From Chondrocystis sp. NIES-4102 (GTDB lineage Bacteria > Cyanobacteriota > Cyanobacteriia > Cyanobacteriales > Xenococcaceae): a stretch of DNA of 64,000 nucleotides. The notes beneath the pieces are model-generated. The model was not told where the DNA came from and did not search any database. It saw nothing but the letters and a program-made list of their open reading frames with translations. A program made the position numbers and the translations under genes. Below are positions 56,662 through 64,000 of this stretch, in pieces. How positions within the stretch are numbered: the stretch's first letter is position 1; every line of letters starts with the position of its first letter. Location of the stretch: assembly GCA_002368355.1 (NCBI GenBank), contig AP018281.1:1302001-1366000 (forward strand), read 5' to 3'.

Positions 56662-57846
56662 GTGAATTTAGAGCTTTTATACCCAATCGCTTTTGGGGTT
56701 TTGATATCCCAAATTGTGGCAACCGCAATTTTATTATCTCGTTTACTTAAAGGGGCAATCAGGCGTGAGCCATTATCACCCCAGTCAGCTACCCCCGATT
56801 TAATTGGTAAAGTGAGTGTAGTTGTACCTACCCTCAACGAAGCAGAACGTATTACCCCTTGCCTACAAGGTTTGAGTAGACAAAGTTATGAATTACGGGA
56901 AGTTTTGGTTGTAGATAGCAATTCTCAAGATGGTACACCCAATTTAATTAAAGCTGCTAGTGCCAGTGATCCTCGATTTCGTCTCATGAATGACCCGCCT
57001 TTGCCTTCTGGTTGGGTAGGTCGTCCTTGGGCGTTACATAATGGATATTTAAATATTTCTCAGTATAGCGAGTGGTTTTTGGGTATAGATGCGGACACAG
57101 AACCCCAACCTGGTCTAATTGCAAGTTTGGTGATGGTAGCAGAGGCAGAATCTTATGATTTAATATCTTTAGCTCCACAATTTATTTTGCAATATCCAGG
57201 AGAATGGTGTTTACAACCTGCGTTACTGATTACTTTGCTGTATCGTTTTGATTCTGCTGGCGTTGATGCAGTTGCTGCTAGCCGAGTTATGGCAAATGGA
57301 CAGTGCTTTTTATGTCGTCGTGAAGTTTTATCAAAGTTGGATGGCTATAGTAGTGCAGCAAAGTCTTTTTGTGATGATGTTACTTTGGCAAGAAATATTG
57401 CTGCTGCTGGATATAAGGTTGGCTTCTTTGATGGATCTAAGGTAATTAAAGTACGAATGTATCAAGGAGCAAAGGAAACTTGGCAAGAGTGGGGGCGATC
57501 GCTTGATCTTAAGGATGCTGCAACAACCGCTCAGATCTGGGGTGATGTTTTATTCCTTTTCTGTGTACAAGCTTTGCCTTTACCAATGGTGTTATTTAAT
57601 GGGTATTTGCTAAGTTTAGGCATTAATTACCCAATTATAATGACATTATTTAGTTTAAATGCTTTCTTGTGCCTGTTACGCTTTGGAATGTCCCATGCGA
57701 TCGCACCTTCTTATTCTGGTTCTTCATTATATTTTTGGTTATCTCCCTTGGCGGATCAATTGGCAGTGTTACGTATCTTCTTATCATCCCTAAGAAAGCC
57801 GACTAACTGGCGAGGTAGAAGCTATAATGACCCAGAATTTAATTAA
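56662..57846 (+). CDS. cruG: Carotenoid 2-O-glycosyltransferase CruG
   Basis: A 394-residue GT2 enzyme with an N-terminal anchor helix (about 3-25). The catalytic domain has VVVPTLNEAERI (about 53-64), VVDSNSQDGT, GWVGRPWALH, the DxD-like GIDADTEPQPG, and FCDDVTLARNIAAAGYKVGF. There are two C-terminal hydrophobic segments. It glycosylates the 2'-hydroxyl of myxol-type carotenoids. It starts at a GTG at 56662 and forms a tight operon with cruF, the usual order in cyanobacteria. Confidence 0.88.
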   Translation: MNLELLYPIAFGVLISQIVATAILLSRLLKGAIRREPLSPQSATPDLIGKVSVVVPTLNEAERITPCLQGLSRQSYELREVLVVDSNSQDGTPNLIKAASASDPRFRLMNDPPLPSGWVGRPWALHNGYLNISQYSEWFLGIDADTEPQPGLIASLVMVAEAESYDLISLAPQFILQYPGEWCLQPALLITLLYRFDSAGVDAVAASRVMANGQCFLCRREVLSKLDGYSSAAKSFCDDVTLARNIAAAGYKVGFFDGSKVIKVRMYQGAKETWQEWGRSLDLKDAATTAQIWGDVLFLFCVQALPLPMVLFNGYLLSLGINYPIIMTLFSLNAFLCLLRFGMSHAIAPSYSGSSLYFWLSPLADQLAVLRIFLSSLRKPTNWRGRSYNDPEFN

Positions 57847-58058
57847 GTTGTGGAAGTTTGAAAGGTTTTGGCGACAGGTAAAGATTTTCCTTGAGATATA
57901 TATAGTTTAGTTAAAGTGGCTAAAACTTCCTGAGCTTTTGCCAGTGCTTGTTCATAAGAACGACCTTGGGTATTATAATTACCCCATTCGGGAAGACTAG
58001 CCACAAAACAGCTATGCTTTTCTGACCACTGAATAACTATTGAGTAATGCTCATTCAT
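57843..58058 (-). CDS. HicB-like antitoxin-type protein, orphan
   Basis: A 71-residue protein with a HicB/RNase-H-like fold: YSIVIQWSEKHSCFVASLPEWGNYNTQGRSYEQALAKAQE, here given as motifs YSIVIQWSE, FVASLPEW and SYEQALAKAQEVL. HicB proteins neutralise HicA mRNA interferases, but no HicA partner (small double-stranded-RNA-binding-like gene) is present on either side and there is no DNA-binding C-terminus. It overlaps the convergent cruG stop by four bases. It is a common solitary form in cyanobacteria, with unknown role. Confidence 0.75.
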   Translation of the reverse strand: MNEHYSIVIQWSEKHSCFVASLPEWGNYNTQGRSYEQALAKAQEVLATLTKLYISQGKSLPVAKTFQTSTT

Positions 58059-58190
58059 TATTAATTTATTTTTGGCGAAATATCTGCTTAATCGTCTAAT
58101 TATCTCTGTTATAACCTGGGTATAGGTAGTTGAAAACTCGTAAAATAACCTATTATTTAATTTTATTTCCCAATAATACTTATTGCCGAT

Positions 58191-59180
58191 TTATCCCCAT
58201 TTAAATATAGCCGAACCCCAAGTTAAACCTGCTCCAAAACCCGAAGCTGCAATTGTATCTCCTACCTTTACCTTACCTTCTCTAACCGCAGCGTCTAAGG
58301 CGAGGGGAATAGAAGCAGCAGAAGTATTACCATATTCAGCAATGTTACTTAATATCTTATCTGTAGGTATCTTAAGACGTTTTGCCACTGCATCCATAAT
58401 TCTTTGATTTGCCTGATGCAATAATAACCAATCAATATCATCAGCAGTTAGATTAGCACGAAACATAGCTTTGCCGATCGCTTCTGGAACTTTATCTACT
58501 GCAAAGCGGTATACTTCCCGTCCATTCATGGTTACTGGTTGATATGTACCATATTGCACATTAATATCTTCAACTAATGGTTTAGTAAGAGATTGATAAC
58601 TTAAATTTAGGCAATCATTCTGACTCCCCTTACTATACATTTCAAAACTCAATAAGCGATCGCCTTCTGTAATTGCTTGACAAACAACCGCCCCCGCTCC
58701 ATCTCCAAACAAGACACAGGTGGATCTATCTGACCAATCTACCCAACGAGACAAAACATCTGCACCAATAATCAAGACATTTTGATGTACACCAGTACGG
58801 ATAAACTGAGCAGCAGTAATTAGAGCAAAAATAAACCCAGAGCAAGCTGCTGTTAAATCAAAAGCTACAGCCTTATCCGCTCCAATTAATCCTTGAATTT
58901 TACAAGCACTACCAAAGAGATCATCAGCAGTAGAAGTTGCCAGGATAATTAAATCTATCTCCAATGCCGAAATTCCAGCCATGGCGATCGCTCGTTTAGC
59001 TGCTTGTGCCGATAATTCACTTAAGGATTCACTGGGGGAGGCGACATGACGGTTCTTCATACCTGTTCGGGTATTAATCCATTCATCAGAAGTATCTACT
59101 ATCTGCGCAAGACGCTCATTAGTTAAAATTGCTTCTGGGGCAGCCGAACCACAGCCTGTAATTGCAACACCTACACCCAT
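58191..59180 (-). CDS. fabH: Beta-ketoacyl-ACP synthase III
   Basis: A 329-residue initiating condensing enzyme of fatty acid synthesis (acetyl-CoA plus malonyl-ACP). Visible motifs are TSDEWINTRTGMKNRH, Cys in DLTAACSGFIFAL, LFGDGAGAVV, His in LLHQANQRIMDAV, and Asn in EYGNTSAASIPLALD. The ATG at 59180 is used here. A TTG at 59189 sits at a better distance from GGAGAG (59195-59200) and could be the true start. It is 45 bases downstream of plsX on the same strand, the common lipid operon. Confidence 0.95.
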   Translation of the reverse strand: MGVGVAITGCGSAAPEAILTNERLAQIVDTSDEWINTRTGMKNRHVASPSESLSELSAQAAKRAIAMAGISALEIDLIILATSTADDLFGSACKIQGLIGADKAVAFDLTAACSGFIFALITAAQFIRTGVHQNVLIIGADVLSRWVDWSDRSTCVLFGDGAGAVVCQAITEGDRLLSFEMYSKGSQNDCLNLSYQSLTKPLVEDINVQYGTYQPVTMNGREVYRFAVDKVPEAIGKAMFRANLTADDIDWLLLHQANQRIMDAVAKRLKIPTDKILSNIAEYGNTSAASIPLALDAAVREGKVKVGDTIAASGFGAGLTWGSAIFKWG

Positions 59181-59234
59181 ATTATTCAAGATCTCTCTCC
59201 CTTGCTGATTTAAACTATCCTTCCACCACTGAAA

Positions 59235-60290
59235 TTAACTAGCAGAAGCTGTTTCTTCTTGTTTAGCATCTTCAAACCGTTGCTCATTATAAGCTTGGAT
59301 TTTGTCTAACACTTGATTATCGATCGCTTCCTTGGCTGCTCTAATAGCATTAAACATTGATCCACGTCTTGAACTACCGTGACTAATGATACATATTCCT
59401 GCCACCCCAAACAATAATGCACCGCCATGTTCTGCGCGATCAATACGACGTTTAATATCACCCAAATTAGGTTTTAGAAGGGCTGTTCCCAATTTACCAC
59501 GCCAGCCTTTGGGCAACTCTTCTTTCATAATTTGCAGCATAACTTCCCCAATTGCTTCGGCAAATTTTAAGACTATATTACCTACAAAACCATCGCAGAC
59601 AATAATATCAAATTCCCCAGACAGCACATCTCGACCTTCTGCATTACCAATAAAAGGTACTTGAGGGTTAGCGGTTAATAATTGATGAGTTTGCAAAGCT
59701 AATTCATTTCCTTTAGAAGATTCCTCACCAATATTTAGTAAACCGACTTTGGGAGTTTCATTACCCAGAACATATTTACTATAAATTGTTCCCATCAGGG
59801 CAAATTGTTCTAAATACTTAGGCTTACTATCGACATTCGCCCCCACATCTAAAACAATGACTGATTTATTAGGAATAATAGTTGGCAAAACTGCACCAAT
59901 AGCAGGGCGTTCGATACCTTTTAAACGACCTAATTTCAAGAGAGCAGATGCCATAGCTGCCCCTGAATGACCTGCGGAAACAACCGCATCAGCATTTTTT
60001 TGTTTAACTAAATCCATCGCCACATTAATTGAAGCTTTGGGCTTACGACGAATGCCTGTTAGGGGTTCTTCTTTCATCGTAATGACATCTTCAGCATGAA
60101 CAATTTCGATGTGTGCCGTACCGTTGCTATCGTACTTTTTAACTAGAGGAGCGATTTGTTGTTGATCTCCTACTAATAAAATATCTAAATTCAATTCCGT
60201 CGACGCTTGAATTGCCCCGGCGACAATTTCCTTTGGGGCAAAGTCTCCCCCCATAGCGTCCACTGCAATTCTTGCGCGAGTTAATCCCAT
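59235..60290 (-). CDS. plsX: Phosphate acyltransferase PlsX
   Basis: A 351-residue enzyme that makes acyl-phosphate from acyl-ACP for phospholipid synthesis. It has RIAVDAMGGDFAPKEIVAGA, EPLTGIRRKPKAS, SAGHSGAAMASALLKLGRLKGI, DVGANVDSKPKYLEQFA and IGEESSKGNEL. CDGFVGNIVLKFAE and GGALLFGVAGICIISHGSS follow. It is cytosolic and membrane-associated. It is the first gene of the plsX-fabH pair and divergent from the penicillin-binding protein gene. Confidence 0.96.
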   Translation of the reverse strand: MGLTRARIAVDAMGGDFAPKEIVAGAIQASTELNLDILLVGDQQQIAPLVKKYDSNGTAHIEIVHAEDVITMKEEPLTGIRRKPKASINVAMDLVKQKNADAVVSAGHSGAAMASALLKLGRLKGIERPAIGAVLPTIIPNKSVIVLDVGANVDSKPKYLEQFALMGTIYSKYVLGNETPKVGLLNIGEESSKGNELALQTHQLLTANPQVPFIGNAEGRDVLSGEFDIIVCDGFVGNIVLKFAEAIGEVMLQIMKEELPKGWRGKLGTALLKPNLGDIKRRIDRAEHGGALLFGVAGICIISHGSSRRGSMFNAIRAAKEAIDNQVLDKIQAYNEQRFEDAKQEETASAS

Positions 60291-60620
60291 GTAGCCAATT
60301 TTATAAAAGCCTTACAAATTTTAACAGTCTGTGGTTACAGATCTCTAGTATCTGCGAGAAATAGCTAAAGAACTTAACCAAATATGAGAAATAGGTAGAT
60401 TGTCCTGCAATCTATTTATCTCCAGTTTATCTTTATACACTCAAAACAAAAGAGTTATAAATGATGTTGACATAGCAGTTTTTATAAGTCTTGAGGGATG
60501 TAGCAATTTTCAATTTAATTAAATAGTTAATTGAAGCATCGATGACTTTAATGATTGCTATAAATGCCATTTTAACCGTCAACTGCAATATGTTTTCATA
60601 TTTATAGGAGAAATAATTAA
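60291..60620. other. Divergent intergenic region plsX / PBP gene
   Basis: A 330-bp AT-rich spacer with a TTGACA at 60467 but no -10 at proper distance. A 21-codon frame starting at 60541 is too short to support. No repeat was recognised. Confidence 0.4.
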
Positions 60621-61907
60621 GTGATGCTAGATATAATTGCTACGAGTCTTTTTGCTTGGTTAAATATATTTAGAGCATCAAATCCTAATTTACAGCCTCT
60701 AGAACCTTTATTGTGGGAGAATGCAGCTATTTTTAGCTTACCGATGCAGATAGAGAGCGATCGCAGGGGCGAAGATCTGGTGAAAACTTATCTAAAAACT
60801 TGGAGTTCACAAGGAATTAATTCTAATTTACAAGGAATATGGATGCAATCTGACTGGCTAACCCCAGTTAATAATCAAGGTAGAATAGCTTTACCAGCAG
60901 CCTCATTAACCAAAATAGCGACGACTCTAGCTGCGATCAAGAAATGGGGGGCGAAACATCAATTTATTACAGAGATATACATTACAGGCACAATTAAAGA
61001 TGGCATAGTTGAGGGGGATTTAATAATTTTAGGTAGTGGAGATCCTTTTTTTGTTTGGGAGGAAGCGATCGCTTTAGGTAATAGTCTAGAGAGTCTTGGA
61101 ATTAAAAAGATACAGGGAAATCTGCTAATTAATAGACAGTTTTATATGAATTATCAGGAGCAAGCAGTTGTAGGGAAATTATTTAAAGAAGCGATAAATC
61201 GGCAATTATGGCAATCAGAAGTAACACAACAATATCTCCAAATGCCTACAGGTACAGCTAAACCAGAAATAGCGATCGCTCTTGAAACTAAAATCATCGA
61301 CCAAATACCCGCCACTGCTAAACTTGTGATCCGTCATCAATCCCTACCCTTGGCGGAAATCCTTAGACAGATGAATATTTATAGTAATAATAAGATGGCA
61401 CAAATGCTAGCTGATCTACTCGGTGGTGCAGAGGAGGTGGCTAAAACTAGTGCGTTGTCCGCCAACTTTCCAATTAGAGAAATTCAATTGGTTAATGGAT
61501 CTGGGTTGGGGGAAGATAATCGTATTTCGCCTTATGCTGTCTGTCAGATGCTAATGGCAATTGAGAAATCACTTGAGCAAGATTCCTTAAATTTGAGTGA
61601 TTTATTTCCTACTGCGGGTAAAGATGTAGTTGGAACATTAAAAGATCGAGCCTTACCTGTGGGTACAACTATTAAAACAGGCACACTGGACAATGTGAGT
61701 GCTTTAGCTGGTGTAATGCGCGATCGCAGGGGCGGGCAAGTTTATTTCACTATTATTAATTATGGTCGTCAAGTGGACTATTTTCGACAGCAGCAAGATA
61801 AATTATTAAATGAATTAGTTGCCAAGTTAGAACTAATACCCCAGAATGTTAATTTAACTCAAAAAGATCACTTCTATTTAGGTGATCCGCAACGCAATTT
61901 ATATTAG
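60621..61907 (+). CDS. dacB: D-alanyl-D-alanine carboxypeptidase/endopeptidase (PBP4, S13 family)
   Basis: A 428-residue penicillin-binding protein. The active-site tetrad Ser-x-x-Lys is in PAASLTKIATTL, the Ser-x-Asn motif in IYSNNKMAQML, and Lys-Thr-Gly in IKTGTLDNVSALAGV. It trims or cleaves peptidoglycan cross-links in the periplasm. The N-terminus has a weak hydrophobic stretch (LDIIATSLFAWLNIF) that may serve as export signal or anchor. GTG (60621) and ATG (60624) starts are adjacent behind AGGAG. Confidence 0.88.
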   Translation: MMLDIIATSLFAWLNIFRASNPNLQPLEPLLWENAAIFSLPMQIESDRRGEDLVKTYLKTWSSQGINSNLQGIWMQSDWLTPVNNQGRIALPAASLTKIATTLAAIKKWGAKHQFITEIYITGTIKDGIVEGDLIILGSGDPFFVWEEAIALGNSLESLGIKKIQGNLLINRQFYMNYQEQAVVGKLFKEAINRQLWQSEVTQQYLQMPTGTAKPEIAIALETKIIDQIPATAKLVIRHQSLPLAEILRQMNIYSNNKMAQMLADLLGGAEEVAKTSALSANFPIREIQLVNGSGLGEDNRISPYAVCQMLMAIEKSLEQDSLNLSDLFPTAGKDVVGTLKDRALPVGTTIKTGTLDNVSALAGVMRDRRGGQVYFTIINYGRQVDYFRQQQDKLLNELVAKLELIPQNVNLTQKDHFYLGDPQRNLY

Positions 61908-61994
61908 ACAGCATTGCATAAATCATTGTGTAATATTTTTTCAACAAGTATAAGGGAGAAATATTCTTATATCTCAGCAACTAGGGGTATCAGT

Positions 61995-62360
61995 TTAATC
62001 CCAAGAGTGTTCTTTTAGTACTTCTAGAGGAAAGTAATCAAGCATTGATTCATGGGTAGCTTCAAGATTAATTGGTGGTGCTAAACCTGCCTCTAGGGCT
62101 TCTCGCCAACGCTCGGCACACAAACACCAACAGTCTCCTGGTTTTAGCCCAGGAAAATTATACATAGGCATCGGTGTAGTTAGATCATTACCCCTTTCTT
62201 TACTAAAAGCTAGAAATTTTGCAGTAACTTCCGCACAAACAATATGTACTCCTTGATCTTGAGGACCAGTTTCACATTTACCCGTGCGATAAAATCCTGT
62301 CATGGGTGATTGACAGCAGATCTTTAACTCTCCTCCCAAAACGTTTTTAGTTGATGTCAT
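61995..62360 (-). CDS. DUF2237 family protein
   Basis: A 121-residue protein of the widespread DUF2237 family. It has NVLGGELKICCQSPMTGFYRTGKC, HIVCAEVTAKFLAFSKERGNDL, PGLKPGDCWCLCAERWREAL and APPINLEATHE. Several conserved cysteines suggest metal or redox function, but none is established. It is cytosolic, with an ATG at 62360, and lies downstream of the antiporter gene on the same strand. Confidence 0.88.
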   Translation of the reverse strand: MTSTKNVLGGELKICCQSPMTGFYRTGKCETGPQDQGVHIVCAEVTAKFLAFSKERGNDLTTPMPMYNFPGLKPGDCWCLCAERWREALEAGLAPPINLEATHESMLDYFPLEVLKEHSWD

Positions 62361-62494
62361 ACTTTAATTGTGCATATCTATGGAATAAATCGTTAGTTAA
62401 ATTGTATTGTAGCCAAGTTGCTGGGAAAGATTAAGGTAATTGGCAGATCATCTAGGGATAATAGCTTAATTTATTTAAAAATTTTTTATACTTA

Positions 62495-64000
62495 TCAAGA
62501 ATCATGTATATTTCCCCCTTCTGCCTTTGTCATAATTTCCTGTAGCATTGGTGAAATATTTTCATCTAATTTACCAGCGCGAATAAATTCTGCATAGGTG
62601 TTAGCTTCAATATCAAAAAGTTGTTCTTGTAGTTGCTCTATGGTTAATGAGCGCAAGGACTCATATTCTTGTTGCATCGAAACAATTTTGCCTTCGATAT
62701 TTTCAAGCTCTTGTTTTACTAATTCTTGTTGATAGCGATAATATTCAGGATCAATCTCCAAAGCCAATTCATTGTTATCCAAGTACTTAATTATCCTGTT
62801 TAAAGCCACTTTACGGGCGAGTAATTCGGAATATTCCTGACGCAATGGCTGATCACCAATTAAATCTAAACTTTTAAGTAACCATTTAATAGTTAATCCT
62901 TTGACTAAAAGCGTAAATAAAACCACTCCAAAAACTGTATCTATAATTTCCTGTCTACCTGTAAACATAACAGGAACACTTAAGGCTACGGCAATGGAAA
63001 CAGACCCCCTTAAACCTCCCCACCAAAGTACAGTCAATTCTTTAAAATTAAGCTTAATTTGGCTAAATAAATTACTGATGCTGCCTAAACCAAAAATAAC
63101 GGCTGCTCTAGTTAAAATCACAGCAGCGATCGCAACTATAATTAAATCTGAGTTTCTTTGCAAACTAATAAAGTTTACTTGGTCACCTATTAATAAAAAT
63201 ACAATTGAATTGACAAAAAATGCCAAAAATTCCCAGAATTCGCTTAAAAATAATCGAGTACGGGGACTCATACCAATACGCGATCCAAAATTACCTAAAA
63301 TGATTCCTGCGGTCACTACAGCAATTACCCCCGACCCACCTAATTCTTCGGCAATTAAATATGTGCCATAAGCGGAGACTAAGGTTAAAGATTGCTCTAC
63401 TAAAGGTAAATCTAATCTCTGAGTTAGGTAGGAAATACCATAACCAATAAGACAACCGATAGCAAAACCAAGCCCAACAAAAGTTAGAAAGCTCAAGATA
63501 ATACTTGGCAAACTAATTTCACCATTACTCGCAGGACTTTTAATTAATAGTAAAAATGCTACTACTGCTACCCCGTCATTAAAAAGGCTTTCTCCTTCCA
63601 TGACAATTGTTAAACGTTTACTTGCTCCCAATTCCCGAAATAGTGCCATTACCGACACAGGATCAGTGGGAGATAGGCTTGCACCAACTAGCAAAGCAGT
63701 TAACAAAGTTAAATCTGTAAAATAACTTAAAGGGAATGCCACCCCCACAACAGCGATTAATACCCCGAAAACTGCGAATAAACCAACTGGTAAAAAACTA
63801 GCTTTAAGGTTGCGCCAACGAACATTCCAAGCAGCTTCAAATAATAAGGGCGGTAAGAAAATCTCTAAAATTAATTCTGGAGATAAGTTAATTAAGCGAA
63901 TATCAACAAATGCTAACCCCAGCCCCACAATAACTAATAATAAAGTATAAGGAATTTGCCGAAACCAAGTAAAAATCTGTGATATAGTTGCAACACTAAA
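62495..64000 (-). CDS. Na+/H+ antiporter, CPA1 family (5' end outside window)
   Basis: At least 501 residues; the frame stays open to the last base of the window (LLLVIVGLGLAF), so the true start is beyond it. About eleven transmembrane helices are visible. They carry the CPA1 landmarks FLPPLLFEAAW, GASLSPTDPVSVMALFRELG (the Asp pair region for ion exchange), EGESLFNDGVAVVAF and WWGGLRGSVSIAVALS. A C-terminal cytoplasmic tail of about 120 residues is coiled-coil-like (ELVKQELENIEGKIVSMQQEY). It should exchange Na+ for H+ at the plasma membrane. It lies upstream of the DUF2237 gene. Confidence 0.92.
   Translation of the reverse strand, partial: FSVATISQIFTWFRQIPYTLLLVIVGLGLAFVDIRLINLSPELILEIFLPPLLFEAAWNVRWRNLKASFLPVGLFAVFGVLIAVVGVAFPLSYFTDLTLLTALLVGASLSPTDPVSVMALFRELGASKRLTIVMEGESLFNDGVAVVAFLLLIKSPASNGEISLPSIILSFLTFVGLGFAIGCLIGYGISYLTQRLDLPLVEQSLTLVSAYGTYLIAEELGGSGVIAVVTAGIILGNFGSRIGMSPRTRLFLSEFWEFLAFFVNSIVFLLIGDQVNFISLQRNSDLIIVAIAAVILTRAAVIFGLGSISNLFSQIKLNFKELTVLWWGGLRGSVSIAVALSVPVMFTGRQEIIDTVFGVVLFTLLVKGLTIKWLLKSLDLIGDQPLRQEYSELLARKVALNRIIKYLDNNELALEIDPEYYRYQQELVKQELENIEGKIVSMQQEYESLRSLTIEQLQEQLFDIEANTYAEFIRAGKLDENISPMLQEIMTKAEGGNIHDS

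Noticed and set aside
60467-60486. TTGACA followed by TATAAG as a promoter of the PBP gene
   Set aside because: The spacer is only about 11 bases, too short for a sigma-70 promoter.

Overview
This is a cyanobacterial chromosome segment. It carries photosystem II genes (psbD-psbC), the PSI assembly factor ycf4, a phycobilisome core gene (apcF), an ndhD subunit, the chlorophyll cyclase acsF, myxoxanthophyll genes (cruF-cruG) and very many HIP1 octamers (GCGATCGC). Coding and spacer DNA are AT-rich. Several dispersed repeats and heptamer arrays fit a unicellular, colonial or baeocystous cyanobacterium, but the genus cannot be fixed from the sequence alone.

Layout. (1) 1-5.0 kb: an accessory island on the minus strand, with three tandem KGK-family genes, a large dynamin-like GTPase and a transglutaminase-like protein. 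Two copies of a terminal-inverted-repeat element bound it. (2) 5-18 kb: lipid, envelope and housekeeping genes. These are a CarS-like membrane protein, a GT4 glycosyltransferase, a stand-alone fatty acyl-AMP ligase divergent from inositol-phosphate synthase, a GT26 enzyme fused to MshEN-like repeats, peptide deformylase, AcsF, a FabF-like ketosynthase, a lipoprotein cyclophilin, and RtcB RNA ligase interrupted by a 322-residue HNH intein. (3) 18-22.5 kb: ycf4, the overlapping psbD-psbC pair and an NblB-like HEAT-repeat protein. (4) 22.5-30 kb: PutA, a single-module NRPS with half a condensation domain, and chorismate lyase. (5) 30-42.7 kb: a HAD phosphatase, QueG, an esterase, a two-component system, a peptide-binding lipoprotein and a TPR-GT61 fusion. 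(6) 42.7-45.2 kb: repeat-rich and AT-rich spacers around a small RTX calcium-binding protein. (7) 45.2-50.9 kb: apcF, then two structurally unrelated glutamine synthetases in tandem, GSI (glnA) and GSIII (glnN). A well-formed candidate NtcA promoter precedes glnN. A short Crp/Fnr regulator follows. (8) 51-64 kb: ndhD, comEC, tRNA-Ser(CGA), cruF-cruG, an orphan HicB-like gene, the plsX-fabH lipid pair, a class C-type penicillin-binding protein (DacB), DUF2237, and a CPA1 Na+/H+ antiporter cut by the window edge.

Most of the window is ordinary core cyanobacterial metabolism. The parts most worth a second look are the KGK/dynamin island, the RtcB intein, the psbD copy whose codon use and residues differ from the psbC it overlaps, the GT26-MshEN fusion, the lone NRPS module, and the nested dispersed repeats.
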